From positions 1 through 7,537 of the forward strand of contig JAJQID010000068.1 of assembly GCA_021199405.1 (NCBI GenBank): 7,537 bases of DNA. The letters run 5' to 3'. Shown one piece after another: positions 1-4,877 of this stretch. The stretch is from Lachnospiraceae bacterium. GTDB taxonomy: Bacteria > Bacillota > Clostridia > Lachnospirales > Lachnospiraceae. The notes under the pieces were generated by a model. That model saw only the letters and a program-made list of their open reading frames with translations, made no database searches and was not told the DNA's origin. The position numbers and the translations under genes were made by a program. Numbering within the stretch: the first letter of the stretch is position 1; each line of letters opens with the position of its first letter.

Positions 1-115
1 GCAAAAATACAATCCGCCCCTTCAGATCCTTCACCAGACCGCTCTGCCTGGGCACGCCGAATTTTGTCGGAAAATCCGTATGTATTTCAGCAATTACCTT
101 CATTTCCTGAGACAT
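1..115 (-). CDS. trmO: TrmO (TsaA/YaeB family), tRNA t6A37 N6-methyltransferase, N-terminal fragment
   Basis: Only the first 38 codons are present; the gene runs off the left edge. The frame begins MSQEMKVIAEIHTDF and continues through PTKFGVPRQSGLV. The F-G-V-P-R-Q-S/P-G-L-V block is the conserved N-terminal signature of the TrmO/TsaA family, whose members use S-adenosylmethionine to methylate N6-threonylcarbamoyladenosine at position 37 of ANN-decoding tRNAs in the cytoplasm. I chose the ATG at 113-115 because AGGAG at 125-129 sits 9 bases upstream. The internal ATG at 101-103 has no comparable ribosome binding site. It follows spoIIID by 51 bases with no visible terminator, so the two are probably co-transcribed at least in part. 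The family call is firm for a fragment this short because the motif is distinctive. The catalytic C-terminal part cannot be inspected. Confidence 0.8.
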   Translation of the reverse strand, partial: MSQEMKVIAEIHTDFPTKFGVPRQSGLVKDLKGRIVFL

Positions 116-166
116 TTCAACCGGCTCCTGAATCTTTCAGCCTTCCCTGCCTTTCGCGACAATTCT

Positions 167-421
167 TTACCTCTTCTGCCTTAAATACTTCTCCTTCGTG
201 GCCAGCCCGCCACGGATATGGCGCTCGCTCTTGTTGAAATCCAGCACCTTCCTGGCGTCCTTCGCCAGCCCCGGGTTGACCGCGCCCAGCCTGTGAACCA
301 CATCCTGATGCACCGTACTTTTACTGACCCCAAACACCTTCGCGGCTTGTCTGACTGTCGCGTTATTTTCAATAATATAAACAGCAATGCTGGTTGCCCG
401 CTCCGCGATATAATCCTTCAC
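167..421 (-). CDS. spoIIID: Stage III sporulation protein D (SpoIIID), mother-cell transcription regulator
   Basis: An 84-residue DNA-binding protein that in Bacillus and Clostridia tunes the sigma-E regulon and helps switch the mother cell toward sigma-K. Residues 1-20 resemble the family N-terminus (MKDYIAERA). A helix-turn-helix spans about 22-45, with the conserved block VSKSTVHQDV at 32-41. The basic tail (HIRGG at 68-72, then K/R-rich to 84) matches the C-terminal extension known to help bind DNA. The length agrees with the roughly 80-95 residues usual for the family. The start is GTG at 419-421, preceded by GAGGGG at 427-432. The same bases contain an out-of-frame ATG (421-423) followed at once by TGA, which could compete for initiating ribosomes. 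It lies downstream of trkH and upstream of trmO. A sigma-E-like promoter and an RBS-masking hairpin precede it and are listed separately. Identification is secure. Confidence 0.95.
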   Translation of the reverse strand: MKDYIAERATSIAVYIIENNATVRQAAKVFGVSKSTVHQDVVHRLGAVNPGLAKDARKVLDFNKSERHIRGGLATKEKYLRQKR

Positions 422-426
422 ATAAT

Positions 427-468
427 CCCCTCAGAACACTTTTTACCATTATATGAAGTGTTCCGGGG
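427..468 (-). promoter_or_regulatory. Inverted repeat able to mask the spoIIID ribosome binding site
   Basis: GAACACTT at 456-463 (minus-strand reading) is perfectly complementary to AAGTGTTC at 434-441 across a 14-base loop. In RNA the helix continues outward: G464 pairs by wobble with U433, C465 with G432, A431 is bulged, C466-C468 pair with G430-G428, and U469 can wobble with G427. This buries the whole GAGGGG ribosome binding site of spoIIID in about 13-14 pairs. The loop (442-455) contains the -10 element CATATAAT. RNA starting about 7 bases beyond that box would lack the 5' arm. The inverted repeat is seen directly; the regulatory role is inference. As DNA it could instead be an operator: each arm contains GAACA, which partly resembles the SpoIIID recognition sequence. 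Confidence 0.6.
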
Positions 469-477
469 ATATATGAC
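448..477 (-). promoter_or_regulatory. Candidate sigma-E promoter of spoIIID
   Basis: Reading the minus strand, GTCATATAT (477-469) resembles the sigma-E -35 element and CATATAAT (455-448) resembles the sigma-E -10 element. The spacer between TCATATAT and the -10 box is 13 bases. The predicted start is near 441, giving a leader of about 20 bases before the GTG codon. spoIIID belongs to the sigma-E regulon in Bacillus subtilis, so the match fits the gene. The -10 box would also pass loosely as a sigma-A box, but no TTGACA-like -35 sits at the right distance. Confidence 0.6.
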
Positions 478-493
478 TCAGCGCGGCCCGGGT

Positions 494-1948
494 CTACCCC
501 CGCCTTTTCCATGTATTTCTGGAAAATAAAATCAAAATCGGAAAGATTTCCAGTCTCCCTGCCAGCATGTCCACAATCAGCACCAGCTTGGAAAAAACGC
601 TGAACTCACTATAATTGCCGGTAGGTCCCACCATCTCCAGTCCGGGACCGATGTTATTAAAGCAGGCCAGCACCGCGGACAGGCTGGTAGTGACAGAAAA
701 ACCATTCAGCGATATCAGCAGGAAGCTGCCGATGATAATCATCACATATGCCGCCAGATAAGCGTTGGTACTGGCAAGCACCTTCTCACTGACCTTGTAG
801 CCATTGGACCGCACCACCTGTACCTTGCGGGGACTGACCACCTGCTGAATGGAGCGTCTGGCCGACTTGATGATCAGAAGCAGCCGCCCCACCTTAAAGC
901 CGCCGCCGGTGCTGCCCGCGCAGGCGCCCACCAGCATCAGCATCAGCAGAAGCGCCCTGGAAAAATTGGGCCACTGATCAAAGTCCGTAGTGGCAAAGCC
1001 GGTGGTAGTGATAATGCTGGCCACCTGAAAGGCCGCATGGCGCACAGTCTCTGCCAGGGTATCATAATAACCGCGCAGATTCCAGACGATCAGTACAATG
1101 CTGCCGAACACAATCCCCAGATAGGTGCGCAGCTCCTCATCCTTCCATACATCCTTGAATTTTCGCAGAGTCAGCAGATAATAGCAGCTGAAATTCACGC
1201 CGAAAAGCAGCATGAACACGGTACATACATTCTGAATATAGGGGCTGTAGCCCGCAATGGAATCCGACAGAACGCCAAAGCCGCCGGTGCCCGCCGTACC
1301 AAAAGCAATGCACACCGCGCTTAGAGGATCCATGCCCCCCGCCAGCAGAAAAATAATATCCAGCACCGTCAGGATACAATACATAATATACAGAATGGAG
1401 GCCGTATCCTTCATCTTGGGCACCAGCTTCCCTACGTTGGGTCCCGGACTCTCCGCCTTCAGAAGATGGGTGGTAAAGCCGCCCTCCTCCCTTCCCGGCA
1501 TAAAAGCCAGCAGAAACACCAGCACACCCATGCCGCCAATCCAGTGACTGAAGGAGCGCCAGTAGAGCATACTGTTGGAAAGGCTTTCCACCTCTGAGAG
1601 AATGGAAGCCCCAGTGGTAGTGAAGCCGGACACAATCTCGAAAAAAGCGTCGATATATTCAGGGATTTCCCCTGACAGATAAAAGGGCAGACATCCCAGA
1701 AGACTCATGACGATCCAGCACATACCCACACAGGCCAGCCCCTCCTTCGCCCGAAACACGCTTCTGCTGCCTCTGCCGAACAGCCCGAGCAGCAGACCGA
1801 CCGCTGCTGTCAGAAGGATGGTCAGAGCAAAACAGATCACCGCTTTTCTCTCCCCGAAATAAACGCCGATCAGCAGGGCCGGTATCATAAACACGGCCTC
1901 CAGCAAAAGGATTTGCCCCACAAACTTTCCCATCATTTTATAATTCAT
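494..1948 (-). CDS. trkH: TrkH-family potassium uptake channel subunit
   Basis: A 484-residue integral membrane protein that forms the K+-conducting pore of the Trk system in the cytoplasmic membrane. It shows the four pseudo-repeat pore loops of the SKT superfamily: TTTGAS at 110-115, GTAGTGGFG at 217-225, TTTGFAT at 314-320, and a degenerate fourth loop around NNIGPG at 431-436. GACAGSTGGGFK (341-352) is the glycine-rich intramembrane gating loop after the third filter. The end, MLAGRLEIF at 461-469, is the usual family C-terminus. The start ATG (1946-1948) has a GAGGA ribosome binding site at 1955-1959 that overlaps the stop codon of trkA, so the two genes are almost certainly translationally coupled, with a gap of 9 bases. 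No strong terminator follows; only a short GGGT/ACCC inverted repeat without a U-run is seen near 490. Ion preference (K+ only, or K+ with Na+) cannot be read from the sequence. Confidence 0.96.
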   Translation of the reverse strand: MNYKMMGKFVGQILLLEAVFMIPALLIGVYFGERKAVICFALTILLTAAVGLLLGLFGRGSRSVFRAKEGLACVGMCWIVMSLLGCLPFYLSGEIPEYIDAFFEIVSGFTTTGASILSEVESLSNSMLYWRSFSHWIGGMGVLVFLLAFMPGREEGGFTTHLLKAESPGPNVGKLVPKMKDTASILYIMYCILTVLDIIFLLAGGMDPLSAVCIAFGTAGTGGFGVLSDSIAGYSPYIQNVCTVFMLLFGVNFSCYYLLTLRKFKDVWKDEELRTYLGIVFGSIVLIVWNLRGYYDTLAETVRHAAFQVASIITTTGFATTDFDQWPNFSRALLLMLMLVGACAGSTGGGFKVGRLLLIIKSARRSIQQVVSPRKVQVVRSNGYKVSEKVLASTNAYLAAYVMIIIGSFLLISLNGFSVTTSLSAVLACFNNIGPGLEMVGPTGNYSEFSVFSKLVLIVDMLAGRLEIFPILILFSRNTWKRRG

Positions 1949-1957
1949 GGCAAATCC

Positions 1958-3322
1958 TCATACAAATATTTCATTGAAATTAGAAATCACACCGCCGCCG
2001 CTGACCACAATGACCACAGTGTCTCCCACCTGAAAATAAGTATCGCCGTTGGGAATCTCCGTGTAAGAGCCCCGGGACAGACAGGCCACCAGCACATTTT
2101 TGCGGGTTTTAATCTTCTTTAACGGTTCGCCGCAGTGCAGACAGGTATCGTCGATGCGGAATTCCACCGCCTCCGCCTGTCCTCCGGCAATGGAGTAAAC
2201 CGCCAGCGCCGCGCCGGTCTGATTTTTCATGGCGCGCACATACTGGACAATACTGTTGCAGCACAGATCCTTGGGCACAATGGTACTGCCCAGATTCATG
2301 CTGCTGATAATGCTGCCGTTGACCTCCATGCCCCGCCCCAGCTTGGTCAGCACCTGAGGCACGCCGCAGTGCAGAGCGTACATGGAAATAATCATATTCA
2401 GCTCATCCAGGCCAGTGGCGCTGATCACCGCGTCATACCGGGAGATATCCTCGCCCTCCAGCAGAAAATCCTTGCTGGCGTCGCCGCAGATAATCTCCGC
2501 TTTGGGCAGGATTTCCGCCAGATACTCACACCTGTCATGATCCTTCTCAATAATCTTGACCTCGATACCGCTCCTCTGCAAAAGCTTCGTCAGATAAACC
2601 GCAAATCTGCTGCCGCCGCAGATCAGCACAGCCCGGACCTTATGGGTGATAATATTTAAATTTTTCAGCAGTGTGCTCAGCTCATTGATGGCTGCAGTGA
2701 TAAAGACCCTGTCCCCTTCCTTCAGCACAAAATTGCCGTCAGGGGAAAGGGCGGAGCCATTTCGAACCACGGTGCAGATCAGTACGTTGCAGTTGACGGT
2801 GCGGTGCAGATCCTTCATGACCACATCACAGAGCCTGCTGCCCTTCTCGATTTTTAATTCCACCAGCTCCACCCTGCCATGGGCAAAGGGCTCCCGCTGC
2901 AGAAAGCCCGGATATTTTAAAAGACGCTCCATCTCCACCGCAGTCTGCCTGTCCGGATCCACAGTCATAGACAGAGCAAAAATATCCCGCATCCTGTAAA
3001 TCTGCTCCTGATACTCCGGATTCCTGATCCTGGCAATGGTATGTATATGAGGATTCATGCCGAAGGCCGTAAGACAGCTCAGCAGATTGACCTCGTCGCT
3101 GTTGGTCACCGCGATCAGCAGATCCGCCGTCTTCGCCCCCGCCTGGTTCAGTACATCCATGGCGGCGCAGTTGCCCTGAATGGACATCACATCATAGCGC
3201 CCCTCGCTGCTCTCCAGCACAGACTCCTTTAAGTCGATTACTGTCAGATCATTTCCCTCAAGAGACAGCTGACGGGTCACGCTGGAGCCCAGCTTACCGT
3301 CGCCCGCAACAATAATTTTCAC
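1958..3322 (-). CDS. trkA: TrkA, two-lobe RCK regulatory subunit of the Trk potassium system
   Basis: A 454-residue cytoplasmic protein with two tandem RCK units, the full-length TrkA layout rather than the half-length KtrA form. The first Rossmann fold opens with GDGKLG (7-12) and has an acidic residue at the end of strand 2 (D30), as needed to bind NAD(H). The first TrkA-C domain covers about 145-220. The second Rossmann fold begins at AVLICGGSRFA (231-241), where the expected GGGRIG has become GGSRFA, and has E259 at the end of its strand 2. The second TrkA-C domain covers about 370-454 and contains a CLHC pair (394-397). The start is GTG at 3320-3322 with GGAGGA at 3331-3336, 8 bases away. 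TrkA gates TrkH, its immediate downstream partner, in response to nucleotides. The leader upstream may fold into an attenuator-like structure, annotated separately. Confidence 0.96.
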   Translation of the reverse strand: MKIIVAGDGKLGSSVTRQLSLEGNDLTVIDLKESVLESSEGRYDVMSIQGNCAAMDVLNQAGAKTADLLIAVTNSDEVNLLSCLTAFGMNPHIHTIARIRNPEYQEQIYRMRDIFALSMTVDPDRQTAVEMERLLKYPGFLQREPFAHGRVELVELKIEKGSRLCDVVMKDLHRTVNCNVLICTVVRNGSALSPDGNFVLKEGDRVFITAAINELSTLLKNLNIITHKVRAVLICGGSRFAVYLTKLLQRSGIEVKIIEKDHDRCEYLAEILPKAEIICGDASKDFLLEGEDISRYDAVISATGLDELNMIISMYALHCGVPQVLTKLGRGMEVNGSIISSMNLGSTIVPKDLCCNSIVQYVRAMKNQTGAALAVYSIAGGQAEAVEFRIDDTCLHCGEPLKKIKTRKNVLVACLSRGSYTEIPNGDTYFQVGDTVVIVVSGGGVISNFNEIFV

Positions 3323-3340
3323 CTGAATCTTCCTCCAAAG

Positions 3341-3440
3341 AAAAACCCGGAATGAGACGCTATAAGCCGCTGTTCACGGCCAGCCGCGATTGACGGCCGT
3401 GAAAACAGCAGGCTTTGATAATTATTCCATTTCGGGTTCC
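3341..3440 (-). promoter_or_regulatory. Structured leader of trkA with terminator-like outer helix
   Basis: In the minus-strand RNA, AACCCGAAATG (3438-3428) pairs with CATTCCGGGTT (3354-3344) in 10 of 11 positions, with a single A-C mismatch, and the two G residues at 3439-3440 can wobble with the following U residues. The 3' arm runs directly into UUUUUC and then the GGAGGA ribosome binding site of trkA (3331-3336). The outer helix encloses a second, stronger hairpin (3366-3413). A helix ending in a U-run next to a ribosome binding site looks like an attenuator or a translation-control element. I recognise no known riboswitch consensus, including that of the c-di-AMP (ydaO-type) class. The pairing is seen directly; the function is inference. 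Confidence 0.45.
3366..3413 (-). repeat. Strong inverted repeat in the spoVT-trkA gap
   Basis: TTCACGGCC at 3373-3381 (plus) is perfectly repeated in inverse as GGCCGTGAA at 3395-3403 around a 13-base loop. Allowing a two-base bulge, GCTGTT pairs with AACAGC further out, then GCC with GGC past a one-base bulge, for about 16 pairs. No U-run follows on the spoVT side of trkA, so it is not a standard terminator by itself. A near-copy of one arm (CTGCTCACGGCCA) occurs at 7474-7486, which hints at a dispersed intergenic repeat. Confidence 0.7.
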
Positions 3441-3454
3441 AAAACGCTGGTTCA

Positions 3455-3483
3455 ATTTTATACTTATTTCAGACTGAATGCAA
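3455..3483 (-). promoter_or_regulatory. Weak sigma-A promoter candidate for trkA-trkH
   Basis: TTGCAT (3483-3478) and TAAAAT (3460-3455) on the minus strand are 17 bases apart. The -10 box matches the consensus at 5 of 6 positions, the -35 box only at its TTG. It would give a leader of about 125 bases containing the folded region at 3341-3440. The gap between spoVT and trkA (193 bases) and the unrelated functions support a separate promoter here, but the exact site is uncertain. Confidence 0.35.
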
Positions 3484-3515
3484 CATCTTTCTTGTGGCAG
3501 CTGTGAATTTCCGCC

Positions 3516-4061
3516 TCACACCTCCATCTGCTTTCCCAAAAATCCCGCAGCCGCCTGAATCAGCTTCTGCTCCACCTCGCCGAGCTTCTCTCCCACCTTC
3601 GTTCCGATCAGGCACACACTGCCCACCACATCTCCTGCAGAAAGAATGGGATTCACAGCCACGCTCTCGGCCTCCCTTGGCATCTCCTCCAGAATAGGCA
3701 CGTATGCCTCCTCACCCTTGGCCGCAACCACACTCTCCCGCCGGTTCATGCGCTCCTCCAGGGCATCGCTGATGGCCTTTCCCCGCATGCTTTTCAGGCC
3801 GCCGGACACTGCCACCACACTGTCCCGGTCCGTGATGGCCGCCACATGGCCGCTGACCTGCGCCAGACTCTCCGCATATTCCTTCGCAAACGCGGACAGC
3901 TCCCCGATGGGAGAATATTTTTTCAGAATAATTTCCCCCTCCTGATTGGTATAAATTTCCATGGAATCGTTTTCCTTAATCCGATAGGTTTTTCTAATCT
4001 CCTTGGGAATCACGATTCTGCCCAGCCCATCGATGGCGCGGATGATTCCTGTATCTTTCAT
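3516..4061 (-). CDS. spoVT: Stage V sporulation protein T (SpoVT), forespore transcription regulator
   Basis: A 181-residue regulator that in Bacillus subtilis acts in the forespore, modulating the sigma-G regulon. Residues 1-50 form the swapped-hairpin AbrB/SpoVT DNA-binding domain, with the hallmark GRIVIPKEIR at 14-23 following the MKDTGIIRAIDGLG start. Residues about 55-178 form the GAF-like sensor domain, including VVAVSGG at 82-88 and the closing helix near 163-178. The length is close to the 178 residues of the Bacillus protein, and no part is missing. The start ATG (4059-4061) is preceded by AAGGAGGAG at 4066-4074, a very strong ribosome binding site. A sigma-G-like promoter lies at 4145-4173. 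The gene is flanked by its own signals on both sides and appears monocistronic or weakly linked to trkA. The ligand of the GAF domain is unknown. Confidence 0.95.
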   Translation of the reverse strand: MKDTGIIRAIDGLGRIVIPKEIRKTYRIKENDSMEIYTNQEGEIILKKYSPIGELSAFAKEYAESLAQVSGHVAAITDRDSVVAVSGGLKSMRGKAISDALEERMNRRESVVAAKGEEAYVPILEEMPREAESVAVNPILSAGDVVGSVCLIGTKVGEKLGEVEQKLIQAAAGFLGKQMEV

Positions 4062-4119
4062 GATGCTCCTCCTTCTATATCCCGGTATTTACAGTAAAAA
4101 TCTTATGACGTTTACTTTC

Positions 4120-4135
4120 GCGCCGAACGCGGCGC
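4120..4135 (-). other. Short GC hairpin near the spoVT mRNA 5' end
   Basis: GCGCCG (minus strand, 4135-4130) pairs with CGGCGC (4125-4120) around a four-base loop. No U-run follows, so it is not a terminator. If the sigma-G-like promoter at 4145-4173 is right, transcription starts near 4138 and this hairpin sits within the first few bases of the mRNA, a position where hairpins are known to slow 5'-end decay. The structure is seen; the role is inference. Confidence 0.5.
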
Positions 4136-4144
4136 CTGCAATGC

Positions 4145-4173
4145 TATTATCTGTAAAATAAAACAAAATATTC
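4145..4173 (-). promoter_or_regulatory. Candidate sigma-G promoter of spoVT
   Basis: On the minus strand GAATA (4173-4169) matches the forespore sigma-factor -35 consensus GMATA exactly. After 17 bases, GATAATA (4151-4145) matches the sigma-G -10 consensus CATNMTA at all fixed positions except the first. spoVT is transcribed by sigma-G in Bacillus subtilis, which agrees. The -35 box begins only 8 bases beyond the U-run of the preceding terminator. No convincing sigma-A alternative was seen in this gap. Confidence 0.5.
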
Positions 4174-4180
4174 TCACATC

Positions 4181-4217
4181 AAAAAAAGCCCCTCCTTTCA
4201 TAGCCGGAGGGGCTTTT
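4181..4217 (-). terminator. Rho-independent terminator of the small heat-shock gene
   Basis: GCCCCTCC (4188-4195) pairs with GGAGGGGC (4206-4213), extended by four A-T pairs to a perfect 12-base stem with a 10-base loop. On the minus strand it is followed by seven T residues (4187-4181, four of them in the stem). It lies 45 bases past the hsp20 stop codon. On the plus strand the T-run is only four long, so it works best for minus-strand transcription. Confidence 0.93.
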
Positions 4218-4261
4218 CCTGCCTGTTTTTCTGAGCACTGTCAATTACAGGACGTTACCAT

Positions 4262-4687
4262 TTACAGGATTTCAATATAGTTGTTTTCCTTCTTTTCAGG
4301 AATGGCTTCCTTCTTCGGGATGGACAGCTTCAGAGTGCCGTCCTCAAATTTGGCCTTGATATCCTCCTGAGTGATATCCTTACCTACATAAAAGCTTCTG
4401 CTGCAGCTTCCCTGATAACGCTCGCGGCGAAGATACCTGCCGTTCTTCTCCTCATCGGAGGCGCCAGTGGAAGCAGTAACCATCAGATAGCCGTCCTTCA
4501 GCTCCGCCTTCACATTTTCCTTCTTGACTCCGGGAATATTCATGGTAACGGTGTAACCTGTCTCATTCTCCTGAACGTCAGTCTGCATCAGAGAGCCGAG
4601 CCTTTCCTCTCTCCTGTGATTGTCCCTTGCGGGAGCTCCAAAGAAATCATCCATAAAATCATCTGCAAAAATACTGGGCATTAACAT
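4262..4687 (-). CDS. hsp20: Small heat-shock protein, Hsp20/alpha-crystallin family
   Basis: A 141-residue ATP-independent holdase chaperone of the cytoplasm that binds unfolding proteins during stress. The alpha-crystallin domain spans about 34-127 and includes YTVTMNIPGVKKENV (45-59) and the AxxxxGxL signature as AKFEDGTL (112-119). The C-terminal IxI anchor that docks subunits into oligomers is I138-E-I140. The N-terminal arm (1-33) is short and has F/D-rich MPSIFADDFMDDFFG. I chose the ATG at 4685-4687 because AAAGGAGAAG (4695-4704) precedes it at normal spacing. The frame stays open 28 codons further, but that extension would start inside the CIRCE operator, upstream of the predicted transcription start. 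It is a single-gene unit with its own promoter, operator and terminator. Identity is secure; substrate range cannot be seen. Confidence 0.95.
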   Translation of the reverse strand: MLMPSIFADDFMDDFFGAPARDNHRREERLGSLMQTDVQENETGYTVTMNIPGVKKENVKAELKDGYLMVTASTGASDEEKNGRYLRRERYQGSCSRSFYVGKDITQEDIKAKFEDGTLKLSIPKKEAIPEKKENNYIEIL

Positions 4688-4759
4688 AATACATCTTCTC
4701 CTTTCATGAAAACCGGGAACAGATTTTGTTCTCAGTGTGTTGTTTTGTCTGATGTATAT

Positions 4760-4788
4760 GTTATAGCACAATTATTAGCACTCGTCAA
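4760..4788 (-). promoter_or_regulatory. Sigma-A promoter of hsp20
   Basis: TTGACG (4788-4783) and TATAAC (4765-4760) on the minus strand each match consensus at 5 of 6 positions and are separated by exactly 17 bases. The predicted start is near 4753, giving a leader of about 65 bases. The -35 box lies in the spacer and proximal arm of the CIRCE operator, so a bound HrcA repressor would cover it. Confidence 0.85.
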
Positions 4789-4801
4789 CCTTGAGTGCTA
4801 A
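4775..4801. promoter_or_regulatory. CIRCE operator (HrcA binding site)
   Basis: TTAGCACTC (4775-4783), nine bases, then GAGTGCTAA (4793-4801) is an exact match to the CIRCE consensus TTAGCACTC-N9-GAGTGCTAA. The palindrome extends outward to 14-base perfect arms (4770-4783 and 4793-4806). CIRCE is the target of the heat-shock repressor HrcA, normally found at groESL and dnaK operons; here it controls a small heat-shock gene. HrcA itself is not encoded in this window. Confidence 0.97.
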
Positions 4802-4831
4802 TAATTATTTCTAAAAACTCTAAACAAATTC

Positions 4832-4857
4832 TAAAGCCCCGGCCTTCTGGCCGGGGT
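4832..4857 (-). terminator. Terminator-like hairpin after the PL11 lyase gene
   Basis: CCCCGGCC (4837-4844) and GGCCGGGG (4849-4856) form a perfect 8-base GC stem with a four-base loop, located about 20 bases past the lyase stop codon. On the minus strand the stem is followed by CTTTAG and then an AT-rich stretch, so the U-run is short and some read-through into the hsp20 region is possible. Confidence 0.75.
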
Positions 4858-4877
4858 ATCAGACAGAAAAATCTCTC

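Noticed and set aside
484..500. Terminator after trkH
   Set aside because: Only a 4-base GGGT/ACCC inverted repeat with a two-base loop is present, and no U-run follows.
2135..2659. A 174-codon plus-strand frame inside trkA
   Set aside because: It is antisense to a well-conserved TrkA region, with His/Gln/Ala-rich low-information translation and no start signals.
3323..3515. A c-di-AMP (ydaO-type) riboswitch in front of trkA
   Set aside because: It would be expected by function, but the conserved sequence blocks of that class are not recognisable; only helices are seen.
4688..4752. RNA thermometer in the hsp20 leader
   Set aside because: A 5-base hairpin (GAACA/TGTTC) and a TTTCATGAAA palindrome are present, but no helix of useful strength pairs with the AAAGGAG ribosome binding site, and no fourU or ROSE pattern is visible.
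4688..4771. A 28-codon N-terminal extension of the small heat-shock protein
   Set aside because: It would begin inside the CIRCE operator and upstream of the predicted transcription start. The extension has no chaperone-like sequence, and a good ribosome binding site supports the ATG at 4685-4687.
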